Shown piece by piece: positions 36,019-47,411 of a DNA stretch of 64,000 nt. Source of the DNA: Leucaena leucocephala (taxonomy: Eukaryota > Streptophyta > Magnoliopsida > Fabales > Fabaceae); NCBI GenBank assembly GCA_037074615.1, contig CM073519.1, positions 28,727,001 to 28,791,000 on the forward strand, read 5' to 3'. Under the pieces are notes generated by a model that was not told the origin of the DNA, ran no database searches, and worked only from the letters and a program-made list of their open reading frames with translations. The position numbers and the translations under genes were made by a program. Numbering within the stretch: the first letter of the stretch is position 1; each line of letters begins with the position of its first letter.

Positions 36019-37792
36019 TGTAAGGAATTGGAAGACACGGAACGGAAATTAATTTAAAAATTTTTTCATTCTTTGCTAGGATCTACCGTATGTGTTTAAG
36101 TCAAGTGGGAAGAAGCATTACCCTCAGTGTTCCTAAGCGACTTCCACAGCTTCTGGTCACGATGTTCAAAGCTTCTCTCCGTGGCTCGTGCTCCATTTCC
36201 GATCACAAGAAGTCGATGACTAAGGTCGGCTTCCTCTACTGGTATCCACATGAACAGCGTTCTAACCACGAACGACGTGCTAGCGTCTCCTGTCCCTCTA
36301 GGGCTTTCTCAAGAATTAGTCCTCTTCGTCTCTATTTCGGCAGTTTCTTATCTGCAAACCTTTTACAGATTCCCCTTCAGCCTTTCTGTGTTCTATGTGT
36401 GTCACTAAAATGCAGCTCCTAAAATCAGATATATAGGATGCTATGTGTTTTTCTCTCTACCAAATTGGATTTTGGAGTTAATCTTATATTAATTCTAAAA
36501 TTAATACAATATCATATATTGTATAATTTTATAAGAAACTAATTAAATAAATAATATTAAATCCGTCCCACAGATTTAATCACCTATTTATTTAATTTTA
36601 AATAAAGATGAGACTGAACTATATTTGATTTATTCTCATAAATCAAATTTGAGATATCATATCAATTTAAATTTCAAATTCAAACGTGATAAGGATTTAA
36701 TTTATCCTTATAAATTAAATCTTATAAATATCTCTTATATTAGATATCATATCAATTTGAATTTCAAATTCAAACGTGATAGATATTTAATTTATCCTTA
36801 TAAATTAAATCTCATATATCTCTTATATTTAATATATATATATACGAATTTATATATATACGAATATAAATATAAATAAATATATACATCCGCCCTGGAT
36901 CATTCATTGAATCTGGACATGTCTTAGATTCAATGAATCTGGACATCATAGCTCGTGTTGGGCTATTTTGTGTGCGACCCTGTAGGCCTATATGAAGTTG
37001 GCAGTGGGCCATTTGCTATATTGGCCCACAAGTCGCAAGCGGTCTCTAGCAAGACATAACGACTACCCAAATCATATGAGGATAGTTAAACGATGTAACC
37101 TTTTATACAACCATATCATGTCCCTTTTATCACGCGATATTTTGGTCATGGTTGAGGCATGGATAATGTCATCCTTCTATTCCTGACCGTTACTTTCTCG
37201 ATCCCTGAATAGTCTAACTGTAGAAATGGAACTACCTTTCCATTACAGTATGGCCATACATTTCTCAGACTCACTCATCGAGGGGCCCAGTAATATCTCT
37301 CTACGAATGTGAGGGACAAATTCCATCTTAACCATTCACATTCTTCCGCATGAAAAACCACTAAGCCTAAACATAGTCTTTATGATCACTCGGTCAAAAG
37401 TGACTTTTGACTAGGTCAAAGCTGAGCGTTTGCCATGTAGGAATCCATGATGATCTCAGGTCAAAGGGCATATTGACATGGTTTGTATATGAGAGAAACT
37501 TATGACGTTACCCATGTAGTTCTCTCATAGCTGGTCAGTCCAACACCTTGTACTCTTACATGTGCCTATGAATCTGATTTATATCTCTATATATCTTCAA
37601 AGTCATACTGGTCTTATTTCATCTGTGCTCCCGCAGAGATGACCGACCAGGGATATTTAGGATAAGATCATGAATTATCCAAGGATGGTCATCATAGTAA
37701 ATATGCAAATAATATGATAACACAATTAATAAATTAATAAATCAATAATGTTCATAAGACAATGATTCGCCCCTAGGGCACGATTTCCAACA
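36019..37792 (-). mobile_element. solo LTR, copia C, copy 1 (1774 bp)
   Basis: On + it begins TGTAAGGAATTG and ends GATTTCCAACA. In element sense it starts TGTTGGAAATCGTGCCC, a common start for plant copia LTRs. It has perfect TG...CA ends and an exact 5-bp duplication, TAATG. It matches 51499-53270 throughout. An AT microsatellite-like stretch is at about 36826-36890, and a block of about 110 bp (CAATTTGAATTTCAAATTC) is repeated at 36665-36820. Short open frames within are shared by both copies but carry no recognisable domain. Confidence 0.92.
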
Positions 37793-37797
37793 TAATG
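37793..37797. repeat. target-site duplication, right (TAATG)
   Basis: This is an exact copy of 36014-36018. Confidence 0.92.
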
Positions 37798-38115
37798 GCC
37801 ATTCCCAGGCGCTCTTTTGGGCTCAGCTATCAAAACCAGCTTGCTCGATTACATTTGTGTTCAGTTTTTAACAACCGTCCATGCTAGTATAATGGTGGAA
37901 ACATTAACAATCTTGTGAATGCATGGACACAATGGACCAACATGCAAGTCAATAAGGTGGTCTTAGGGATTCTGGCATCATCGGATGCGGTTAACATTGA
38001 TGGGTTTATTCTGGCTAATGTTCTGACATCTCAGGTTCATTCGGCAATCAAGTAGTCTCCCAAATACAACAGAGTCATGACCTGGGATAGTTTTCATGAT
38101 GGCCAAAGTGGACAC

Positions 38116-38586
38116 TGTTACAAAATAAACATCTTAAAGACAACATAATCAATCTAGATTATAACATATATGAATATAAAACATATATGAGATATAGCGG
38201 AAGACTAAAGTTACCTCTTGCAATTAGCTTGATTGATCTAAGGAGAACTGGGATCAAATAGGATACCTGTCCAAAGAGAACACTGTCAGATAAATAACAA
38301 GTTCTTTCAGCTGGTAATTAGGCACAGTGATGGTAACTTGTGTACTGTCGTCACTAGTGGGAAACCTTCAAAGACGAGCTGAGAACTAAGTTTTGCTCTG
38401 GACTCAGAAAGTGATCGCACAATAAACTAAATTGTTAATTTCCACCATCAGAAAATTAACCTTAAATAAATTGAGTCAATAACCCACCTTGGGCTGGGCC
38501 CACTGACTACGGCCCAAACTCAGAAATATTTATTAATTATCCTAATTAATATCAAATAGGTTATAATAAATAATAAATATCTCACA
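38116..38586 (-). repeat. 3' LTR of copia D (471 bp)
   Basis: On + it runs TGTTACAAAATAAACATC to ATATCTCACA, with TG...CA ends. The first about 360 bp match 56107-56467. Confidence 0.9.
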
Positions 38587-38606
38587 TTCTCCCACTTGGC
38601 CCATAT
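38587..38606 (-). other. polypurine tract of copia D
   Basis: TTCTCCCACTTGGCCCATAT on + is, in element sense, a purine-rich GGGCCAAGTGGGAGAA stretch abutting the 3' LTR. This is a very common plant copia arrangement. Confidence 0.85.
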
Positions 38607-38697
38607 ACTCAATCTCATTGCCTTATCTAGGTAAACTGATGTCGTGCTACAAGAATCAAGGTGATAAGTCCCCTTTTATCGGGTATTACCTTCCATG

Positions 38698-38702
38698 TAT
38701 TA
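38698..38702. repeat. target-site duplication, left (TATTA)
   Basis: TATTA precedes the A1 LTR, with its copy at 41313-41317. Confidence 0.85.
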
Positions 38703-41312
38703 TGTCATATCCCAATTTTTAGGCTTAGAAGCCCAGTATATAGCCTGAAAAAGGAATACTACTAGACCATATTGAGCAGAGATCTCAGTAAATAGAGAAG
38801 ATTATGCTGATCAGTTTGATACAACACAGAGTTCTGATATAAGGTCTCGAGAGATTTATATTAATTTTTAAAGAAAAGGAAAATTAGTATAGTATGCTCT
38901 AGACTTCAGAATCAGATGAAATGTGGTAGTACATTCCTATAATTAATATAAGAATTTCTGAAACTGACAGAGCTCAAAAAGAAGTTATGTAGAATTTACT
39001 ACAGAATTTACAGTGGATTAAAAGACCCGATAAATAGATTTTAGGGGAATTTCTCGAGAATTGAGCCCATGACGATAGTGGATCATACAGAGGGTCCAGA
39101 ATGGCACCTTATAGGCCCAATGATATTTTCAGATAAATATATGGGCTAGGGCTAATAAAGACCGAGAAAAATGAAGAATTACGAAAATGCCACTGAAGGT
39201 ATGCCACTGTGTTGTGTCATTAAGTCAGAGTCAGATGAAGGGCATTGTGATCATTTGACTAAGGTTCGATAGTTAAGAAAGGGTATCTGGATAGCTGACC
39301 AGGGTCAAGAGATACTCTGGTAAGGTATAGAAATATAGCAGTGCTCCTATAAGTACTAAAAAGGAACTAAGGGTATTATGGTAATTTGCTAAGGATGTTC
39401 CTTGGGAACCGAGCCACCAAAGTGCTTGGGCTTTGTTAGAAACCCAAGATGACAATCCAAGGCCCAAAAACGTAGCCCAAGAGTAATGTGGGCCCAAGAG
39501 GCATTAAAATAATGTTTTAGTGCTTTTTCAATAAAGTAAAGTGACCCAGTCCAAGATAGAACAGGGTAAAATGATATGGAATCATGAGAGGACATAAATG
39601 GGGCCCACAATGCGCCACATGGCATGATTATAGTAAAATAGGAAAAGCAAAGGACACATGGCATGATTAGAGAAAAAGGAGAAAAAGCAAGAGGACACGT
39701 GGCACGATCTCGACCGTCCATTCAGGGAAAAGACTTGAGAACTCTCTGGAAAGGCTGAGTCAGATTGTGAGGTGTCCCAAGGGCCCCACATTTCGACACA
39801 TATACCCTTGAGGTGTCCCTTGAGGTGTCCTAGATGATGTCATGCGTGGTGAGTCATCAAGGAGGGTGATGTCATCATGATGATGCAGGCAGAGCTTCTT
39901 GAGGAAGTAAGCAATCTGGGCCATTCATCATGAATCAATCTGGACCATTCATTCCACCTCCTCTCACCTATAAATAGGCCACTCCCCTCCCATTTCAAGG
40001 CACACCACGGATCTAGCAAGAAAAGGAAGAGAAAGAAGAGAGAAAGAGAGGAAGAAAGAAAGAAAGGAAAGAAAGGAAGGAGTTCTGGTGGAGCCAGGAG
40101 CAGTCTAAGGAGCCGAGGGACTGGGCAAAGCTTAGGAATGAGGTAAGAAAGTTATCTAGTCCCTGTTCTAATAAAGTATATGATTGCTCTTAATGGTTAG
40201 AATAGAGAAATATCTCTATTAATAAAGTTAGCTATAGATAGAAAGAAAGTTAGAGGAATGTCGGAGTAAGGATATTTCCCCTAGCTATGCATGAGTTAAA
40301 TAGAGCTATACTGATAGAGTAATAATGAAAATATTATTATGCTATGTATAGGATCTGACCTATGGAAATAATGAACCTTAGAGCAAAGGCTAAGAGCTAG
40401 CAGGAAAGCTACATGTCAGGTAGTGAACTAATCCTAAACTTGTATGCATTGAATGTTATACTTGATGTGCTATGGCTTTGTTGAATTGTGTTGAACATGT
40501 GCTTATGTATGAAGCTCTGTTTCTATGATTACTTTGGCCAATTGTATTTCATATGTAACATGGAAGCATGCACATTATGCAATGTTAACACTTTCACAAA
40601 CAAGCACAAGTATTCACATTAATGCATGCATTGTTTAGTGCTGTTTGCTACTGAGATTTCCCCAGAAATCTCACCCCTTCCATATCAATCCAATTATAGC
40701 AGGTCTTCTCAATATGGAGGAGATAAAGATGCATGAAGAGATGTTAATTTCTTAGTATGATTGATATGTGATTCATGTATGTATAATTGCTGGAAATTGT
40801 CACTGTGAACAGTAACTCGTGATGGAGGTAGTGACATTTGAGCTATAACTATAAATAGTAAATGATTGAATAAATGTATGATATTTTACCAGTATATAGT
40901 AGACATTCCAAGCTTCGATTTGATATATAGAACGTCTCATTTGGATGTCTACACATAAAGATATGATTTATCAAAGTTAGGACCAGAATGCAGGGATCAG
41001 GGACAGAACGCTGGAGGAACAGTAAACTTCGGACGTTGACTGATGTTGACCTGGTCAATTTGTGGTCAACGAGTCATTTTTCCCTGAAATATAATTATGT
41101 TAGCTTCGTGTAGCAATTTGAACCATTCCATTCCAATTTTTATAGAATTAGTTATGATTTTTGGAAGTCATGTCACTTCTCTGGAATTTGTACAGTGAAC
41201 AGTACTCGCCAGAGTAAAATTCCAGATTGAGTAATTTGACTTCAACAGCCTTGGAAGTGGTTCTAGATGCTACTGTTTGGTCCCTAAGACATATGAAAAT
41301 GAGGATGTTATA
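38703..41312 (+). mobile_element. solo LTR, gypsy A1 (2610 bp)
   Basis: It starts TGTCATATCCC and ends GAGGATGTTATA. The terminal CA of the family has become TA. It is flanked by an exact TATTA duplication inside the copia D 3' UTR, with no internal gypsy sequence, so it is a solo LTR. TATA box TATAAATAG is at 39969-39977, and a GA-rich tract follows at about 40018-40080. The small antisense frames at 39389-39791 are shared with 734-3250 but encode nothing recognisable. Confidence 0.92.
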
Positions 41313-41317
41313 TATTA
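41313..41317. repeat. target-site duplication, right (TATTA)
   Basis: This matches 38698-38702. Recognising it requires accepting the mutated LTR end TA. Confidence 0.85.
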
Positions 41318-41473
41318 CAAGTAGCACCATCACTTAATGGGTATAACAATATACATGAACTCAATGTTCATAGGTTCCTGTCTCAGTGTTTCTCAATTTC
41401 AATAACACAAATGTATACAATCACAATTTGAAATGATAAACCACAAAATACATTTTCATTGCTCATACCTCCA

Positions 41474-42111
41474 CTAATCAAAAGTAGGATGAAGTCCGAT
41501 ATGAGTTACATGTGTGACAAAGATGTTCAGCTTCAACCTTTTAATCAAAGGATCAGCCAACATATCCAATGTACTGATACGTTCAACGGAGACTTGGCCA
41601 TCTTGAACCCTTTCTCTCAAGCAAAGGAATTTAAGTTTAACAAACTTGCTGCAACTTTTATTCCTTTTGTTGTTCGCTATGGCCACCGCAATTGCGTTAT
41701 CACAGTACATTCTGATTGGCTTAGAGATTGAATCCATAATCTGAAGCCCAATAATGAAATTCCTTATACAAATAGCTTGTTAACTTGCTTCAAAACACGC
41801 AATATACTCAGCATTATGGGTAGAAGAAGCTGTTTGAGTTTACTTAGGGCTTCTCTACGATATAGCTCCTTCTGCCAATAGGAAGATATAACCAGATGTA
41901 AACTTGTTCGTGTCTATGCATCCTCCAAGATCTAAATCTGAGTATCCAATTACGTCTAGACTATATGTTCTCCTGTATGTGAGCATATAGTGTTTAGTGC
42001 CTTATAGGTACCTAAACACCTTCTTTACAACTGTCCAATGTGCTTCCCCATGATTACTTTGGTATCTTCCCAATAAACCCACAACAAAAGTGATGTCAGG
42101 CCTTGTACAAA
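41474..42111 (-). pseudogene. copia D RNase H, C-terminal pol
   Basis: On the minus strand, from the gypsy border leftwards, it reads TRPDITFVVGLLGRYQSN, GEAHWTVVKKVFRYL, then after a stop DVIGYSDLDLGGCID, TSGYIFLLAEGAIS, and PIRMYCDNAIAVAIANNK, ADPLIKRLKLNIF. These are the RNase H signatures of copia, including the Asp of YSDLD and of CDNA, and the ADPLTK-like tail. RNase H removes the RNA template. Stops at several Trp, Lys and Tyr codons inactivate it. The text joins across the 42112-47411 insertion to GSLMYAQVC without loss. Confidence 0.9.
42107..42111. repeat. target-site duplication, left (ACAAA)
   Basis: ACAAA lies before TGTCATATCCCC and recurs at 47412-47416. Confidence 0.92.
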
Positions 42112-42487
42112 TGTCATATCCCCAATTTTCTGACCTGATGTACCTGTATAGTTTATCTGCAATAGATATAAGATTCTTGGAATAAACTGTATCAGATTGC
42201 AAAAAGAAATGAAAGGATTAATAACTAAGGAAAGAATAGGGACCAAACTGCAAATTGAAAAGTTTGAAGACAAAAAGTTGAAATAGAAATAAAAGGAGGG
42301 ACCTAAATGCAATTAATGGAAAGTTCAGGGACTAAAGTTCAATTATTCAAAAGTTAAGGGACCTAAATGTAAATATGGAAAAGTTGAGGCAAAACAGGCC
42401 AAAAATGCCCGGAATCAGATCATACCCAAATTTTACCAGTAGATAGACAAAAATATTTCGGTTAGTTTAACGCAACACAGAATTTTT
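42112..42487 (+). repeat. 5' LTR stub, B type
   Basis: It begins TGTCATATCCCC and follows the first 376 bp of the B LTR closely (compare 44588-44963), then switches to A2-type DNA. No TATA box is retained. Confidence 0.88.
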
Positions 42488-43187
42488 GAAAGAATTGTAT
42501 GCTTATGTTCAATTCTGTATAGCAGGCCATGAAGGAGCTAGAATTTCATGATTATAAGCTCATAAATGAGTTCAAAAGATGGAATTATGTAGGGTAAAAT
42601 CAAGACATCAATTGATTCAAGAGCCAAGTGGATTAGTGAATATTAGGGAAAGTTATGAAAATAAAGAGGGTAACAAAGTTAATCTTGAACATGGTTGGAG
42701 TTCATGATTCCTAATGAATTATGTGATGAATATGAATGTGTTTAGGACCTTGAAACATCCAAGAACATGTTGGGAAGTGATTGGGATAAAGGTTTATTGG
42801 TTGGAAAGCTAGGAAGCAAATGCTAAAGATCAAGAGGGAAGTTTAAGTGCAAGGTAGTGAACTTATTTCTTTATGTGCTTGATGTTGTATGCTTATGTGT
42901 TGACATGTATATGTTATTTGAATGATGTTATGACATGATAAATGATGTTGAATGTATTGTGAATAACATGTTTCCATGGCCATGACTTTATGTAAAAGTA
43001 TATAGCATGATGGCATGTCACTAATCCAAAAAAGCTTAATGAAATTACATATCATGCATTAGCATCCATCTTGTATATTTAAGTGGTAATGTTTGCTACT
43101 GAGATTCCCTAGAATCTCACTCTCCCATAACCAACCAATTTAGGTCAAGCATGAAGAAAAGGTATGCATGGAGAAGAGCTAAAGAAT
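42488..43187 (+). mobile_element. A2 LTR fragment in + orientation
   Basis: This is the reverse complement of the A2 block seen at 31870-32590 (for example TTTAGGTCAAGCATGAAGAA). It is the only A2 piece in the window lying in + orientation. It links the 5' LTR stub to gag inside the chimeric element. Confidence 0.85.
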
Positions 43188-43768
43188 GGATCAGCAGACT
43201 GGAGAAGAACTTCAAGGTACTGGGTTGTCTGTCTGAGAGTAAAGCACAGATGGCAATCTACCAGTTAGAGAGAGATGCCGACAGATGGTGGAAGAACACA
43301 GAGCTAGTATTGCAGGCCAGACACATTCCTATCACATGGGAAGTGTTCCTTGAATAGTTTTATGAGAAGTATTTTCCCCAGTCAGTGCGGGATGAACGAG
43401 AAGCAGAATTCCTTGTGCTAAGACAAGGAGGAAAAGAATCATTTGACGAATACTTGGCAAAGTTCATCCGTCTTTCCCAGTATTCAACTTACCTGCGACA
43501 GGTGGATGATGAGTGATGGATGACGGAAAGGATGATTAGGGGATTGAATACTACTTTGAAAGATAAGATGACCCCTCAACAATACTATCAGTTTCATAAG
43601 GCAGTAGAGGCCTACAGAATTATTGAGAATAGTCTGAATCACCGGATGCTGATGAGACCAGTAAGTAGAGAGAATGCTGCTCCTAAGAGACCTAACCAGT
43701 ATAGAAATATAGCAAGTGGCAGTGGCTATAATAAGAAGAGAAAAAGGCAGTGGCAGTAGAACCGAAAG
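43151..43768 (+). pseudogene. chromovirus gag (B element)
   Basis: The gag-specific reading starts after the A2 join at about 43188: WISRLEKNFKVLGCL, then YQLERDADRWWKNTELV, FYEKYFPQSVRDEREAEFL, LRQGGKESFDEYLAKFIRLS, MIRGLNTTLKDKM and a lysine/arginine tail NKKRKRQWQ. This is the conserved capsid part of Tekay-like gag (Retrotrans_gag family). Stops at 43355-43357 and 43514-43516 lie in frame. The upstream Met at 43151 is in LTR-derived DNA and is not the native start. At about 43768 gag is joined, out of frame, to integrase. Confidence 0.87.
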
Positions 43769-44534
43769 CCTAACAGATGGTCAATCTGGGAGAACGATCC
43801 AGACGCTTGAGGATATGTTGAGAGCTTGTGTCTTGGATTTCAAAGGAAGTTGGGATGTCCATCTGCCATTGATAGAGTTTGCCTATAACAACAGCTATCA
43901 GGCTAGTATTCAGATGGCTCCATTTGAAGCACTTTGTGGACGGAAGTGTAGATCTCCCTTATGCTGAGTGGAGTTGAGTGAAAGGAGGATGTTTGGTCCT
44001 GATCTAGTAGACCAGACAATAGTACAGATTGATAAGATCAGAAAAAGGCTATTAATAGCTCAAAGCAGACAGAATAGTTATACTGATGTTAGAAGAAAGC
44101 CGTTGGAGTTTGAAGAAGGAGAGCATGTATTCCTTAAGTTGACTCCAATGACAGGAGCCGGACAATCAATCAAAGTGAATAAGCTGCATCCTAGATACAT
44201 TGGGTCATTTTAGATCCTCTCAAGTGTAGGATCAGTGGCTTATAAATTAGCTCTTCCTCCACATCTCAGCAAGATTCATGATGTGTTCCATGTTTCCCAA
44301 TTAAAGAAGTATGTTCCAGATACATCACATGTGATTGAGCAGGATGATATTGCACTGCGAGATGACCTGACTTATGAAGTTGGACCAGTACAGATAGTAG
44401 ATAGAAAGGTCAAGTAGTTGCAAAATAAGCAGATCCCTCTAGTTAAGGTGGTCTGAAAAGGATTAACAGAGAATGAAGCTACTTGGGAAGCAGAGGAAAG
44501 GATGAGAGAGATATACCCTGAACTATTTTCTTAG
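43769..44534 (+). pseudogene. chromovirus integrase C-terminus (B element)
   Basis: It reads TDGQSGRTIQTLEDM, then PLIEFAYNNSYQASIQMAPF, KCRSPLC, the GPF-type module (HPRYIGSF, with Ser for Pro), LPPHLSKIHDVFHVSQLKKY and the tail ATWEAEERMREIYPELF, all in one frame. In-frame stops are at 43965-43967, 44211-44213, 44415-44417 and about 44452-44455, each at a Trp or Gln position in the related copy. The DDE catalytic half is deleted. It closely matches 16797-17545, so both derive from the same family. Confidence 0.9.
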
Positions 44535-44573
44535 TATATATGTAATGTAAATTTCGACGACAAAATTTATTTT

Positions 44574-44587
44574 AAGGGGGAGAGAAA
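44574..44587 (+). other. polypurine tract of chimeric B element
   Basis: AAGGGGGAGAGAAA immediately precedes the 3' LTR start. The upstream palindrome has degenerated (AATTTCGACGACAAAATTT). Confidence 0.85.
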
Positions 44588-47411
44588 TGTCATATCCCCA
44601 ATTTTCTGACCTGATGTACCTGTACAGTTTATCTGCAATAGATATAAGATTCTTGGAATAAACTGTATCAGATTGCAAAAATAAATGGAAGGATTAATAA
44701 CTAAGGAAAGAATAGGGACCAAAATGCAAATTGAAAAGTTTGAAGACAAAAAGTTGAAATAGAAATAAAAGGAGGGACCTAAATGTAATTAATGGAAAGT
44801 TCAGGGACTAAAGTTCAATTATTCAAAAGTTAAGGGACCTAAATGTAAATATGGAAAAGTTGAGCCAAAACAGGCCAAAAATGCCCAGAATCAGATCATA
44901 CCCAAATTTTACCAGTAGATAGACAAAAATATTCCGGTTAGTTTAACACAACACAGAATTTTGATTTGAGGTCCCGATTAATTGATATAAATTCCTGAAG
45001 TCAGAAGGAATTATTACAGTATTTTTCAGATCTAAAAATCATATGAGACTTTATAGGAAATTCATATATTTAATATATGAATTTATAAAATTGACAGAAT
45101 TGGAAAAGGAATCCTGTAGAAGCCAAACAAGATTTTTCAGTGAAATAAAATACCTGATAAATAGGGTCGGGAGAGTTGTAACGTGAATTGGGCCATAAAG
45201 GCAATACAGGCAATAAGCCCATAATAAGGCGCAAATGGCGCCATCATAAGCCCATTAAGGTGATTGGACAGTTATGTGGGCCAGAGGCCAGAGCAGTCCA
45301 GGAAAAGTATGAAATTATGAAAATGCCCCTGGATGCCCACACTGTACCAGTGATGGATGGAGGTCATTTTGGTCATTATGGACAGGCCAAAAACGTGGGA
45401 AATAGTATAAATATGATTATATAGAGTCAATATATGCCCTGATGCAGTGTAAAGAGGTGTGAAATGACGATTTTGCCCTTAGGGTTAGTACAGTGCAGGA
45501 AAGGACACTAAGGGTATTTTGGTCATTTTCCAAGGGATGGATGACAGATAAATACTCAGTATAACATTTTCAATGATATGAGAAGCCTAGACATTAATTT
45601 CCAGGATAGAATACATATCCTAGTATATTATAAAATATTAGGAACAGAACACAGTCCGGTTGTTGTGAAACTGCACTGATCGGTACCGGATTGGACTGGA
45701 ATTTCTCCAGAAGGTTCTTTGCATGGGCAGCACGCCTCCTAACCCTCTTAGGTGTCCCATGAGCTGTCCCACATGATGTAATAATTATTCTTTTTAGAAA
45801 AAGTAAAATCCAAGATTAAATGTGAGCCTTTAGATCAAATAGTAACCAAATCAATCTTGGCCATCCATTTCAACCCAAATTTCTCTATAAATACCCCCTA
45901 TTCAGAACACTTCGGCATGCATGGTGAACCATAGGGAAACTCTTGCAAAATTTCCATTCAACCAAGAAAGAAGCAACCAAAGTGAAGTAACAAGCAAGGT
46001 AATCATCTCCCTTGATCTTGAGCTTTGTTCTAGCAAGTTAGCTCATGGTTTTAAGGGGTTTTCATGCTATATTTCCCTTATGGTTTCTGCTGGAAGTACT
46101 GCTCATATGTGGTTAAAATATGAGTTTTATGTTATGGATAGTTTAGACAAGCTTAAACAAGCTAGAATCAAGTGGTATAAGCTTATGAATTCAAGTATGT
46201 TTGGATTTAGGGTTTTGTGTTCTTGCTGGTACTGTACGTGGTACTGTTCATATGATGGAATTTCATGATTTTGATGCTTCCAATGAGTTTAAAATGGAAA
46301 GTTGTGTGGGGATAAAGTAGGAGAACAAGTATTGGAAGCATTGGAATCAAAATGAGAATTTTTGGAAAACAAGAGCATGCATTTCGGTTTGGCACTGTAG
46401 CAATTGGTATGTTTTGATTTTGGAAATTCTGATTTCATATTTGGATTCTTCATGAAAAATTATGTGGAAATGAACCATGAGAATTTATTTTGGAAAGGTG
46501 GAAGTAGGAAACATAAAGTAGAGAAAGAAAGGGAGCTAGTGAAAACCTAGTCTTGGATTTGATTTCAAGTTGAGTTGTAACTTGATATTATGTTGTAATG
46601 GCTAGGTTTTGACATTTGTGAAGGAAGGAAAGCACTTCAAGAAGGTCTTGACCAAGATAGCTAAGAGGTAGCAAGGATACCTAACTATAACTCATGTTTG
46701 TTTAATTGTTTTGCTTGCTTGTTGATTATGGTGTTTGGTTGAGCTTGAACTTATGTCATCATGTTATGATGAAGTATGAATGATTGCAACTCCTTGCAAG
46801 TTATGTCATGAAAATATGCATGTTAGAGTTTGCTTATGTACCATTATGAAGTAGCTCCCATCTCATGATAACATGTTAAACATCCAATTATTCATGCATG
46901 TACCATTATGAGAGGCAATGACGTTCACACAATGATTTCATATATCAAATGAACGAATTTTTCTATGAAATTTGGTGAGCTTAAATAGGACGTCTAGAGA
47001 TTTAATTCCATATGTAACACAGTTCATTTGGATAAGTAAACAAAGAGAAATGAATTTTTGAAGTTAAGCCAAGAAACTGGAACCTCCAGATTTTTACCAA
47101 ATGAACAGTGATTTTTAACCAATAAACTGATTTCATTTGGACTAGAGAACCTCAGTTTCATATTTTCCCCTCAAATATTTATGAAAGATCTTTCATTAGA
47201 AATTGGAACCACATTATTTTGATTTTTTTACAATTAATTATGAATTTTCAAAGTAGGGTACATGTTATGGAATTACCAAATGAACAGTAACAGTGAACAG
47301 TACCCGAAAGCAAATCTTTTGGAAATGGATATTTTCAAAGCAAATGATCATGTAATTGGTTCCAATCACTGCTAATGGAGTATAATTGAAGTTAAAAGTA
47401 AGGATGTGACA
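44588..47411 (+). mobile_element. 3' LTR of chimeric element, B type (2824 bp)
   Basis: It starts TGTCATATCCCC and ends GGATGTGACA, followed by the ACAAA duplication. TATA box TATAAATA is at 45886-45893. Compared with 17599-20600 it lacks about 360 bp at about 46895. It shows the native end of the B family, which is missing from the 17599 and 20600 copies. The 115-codon open frame at 45921-46268 lies in the transcribed LTR part, has a shorter counterpart at 19093-19281 and shows no domain. Confidence 0.9.

Larger units (their letters stand above)
35654..38115 (+). pseudogene. class III (GH18) endochitinase pseudogene
   Basis: The intact family secretes an acidic chitinase/lysozyme that cleaves fungal chitin. 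The ATG at 35654 opens a hydrophobic signal peptide (MGSIKHISFSLLSLLLIYSL). The mature N-terminal strand (the usual GGIAIYWGQNGNEG start and about 70 codons) is missing. The gene resumes at SLNSADEATQLA, then TAG at 35825-35827, then YLWDNFLRGQSSSWSLGDAF and the active-site motif DGIDFDI. Val follows where the catalytic Glu should be. A 19-bp tandem duplication (35900-35918, 35919-35937) shifts the frame. HWDDLAEAL follows, again with a stop. A solo LTR occupies 36019-37792. After it come LLGSAIKTSLLDY, VQFLNNRPC, NGGNINNLVNAWTQW, VLTSQVHSAIK, SPKYNRVMTWDSFHDGQSG. Copia D truncates the 3' end. Hevamine-like identity is clear. It is dead. Confidence 0.9.
42112..47411 (+). mobile_element. chimeric, internally deleted gypsy element (B)
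   Basis: A chromovirus derivative is inserted in copia D with an exact ACAAA duplication and TG...CA outer ends. Its left LTR is only 376 bp of B type, fused to 700 bp of A2 LTR in + orientation. Then come gag, a jump to integrase, a polypurine tract and a B 3' LTR (44588-47411). Protease, RT, RNase H, the integrase core, the primer site and most of the 5' LTR are missing. Each internal join shows short shared sequence (GAATTTT at about 42481-42489; ATGGA at about 43186-43191). Without helper proteins and a primer site it could not move now. Confidence 0.88.

Noticed and set aside
36090..36422. 110-codon open frame also present at 51569-51901
   Set aside because: Both lie in copies of the C solo LTR, antisense to it. 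Conservation reflects LTR identity. No domain was recognised.
36625..36879. Repeated IYPYKLNLI text suggesting a repeat protein
   Set aside because: It is produced by a tandem AT-rich block in LTR C, not by a coding repeat.
39389..39791. Overlapping minus-strand frames in A1 LTR, also at 1613-1822
   Set aside because: They are shared because the LTRs are shared. They contain no motif and are antisense to the element promoter.
45921..46268. 115-codon open frame in the B LTR starting MVNHRETLAK
   Set aside because: It lies in the transcribed LTR part, is cut short by a stop in the sister copy at 19093-19281 and has no known domain.
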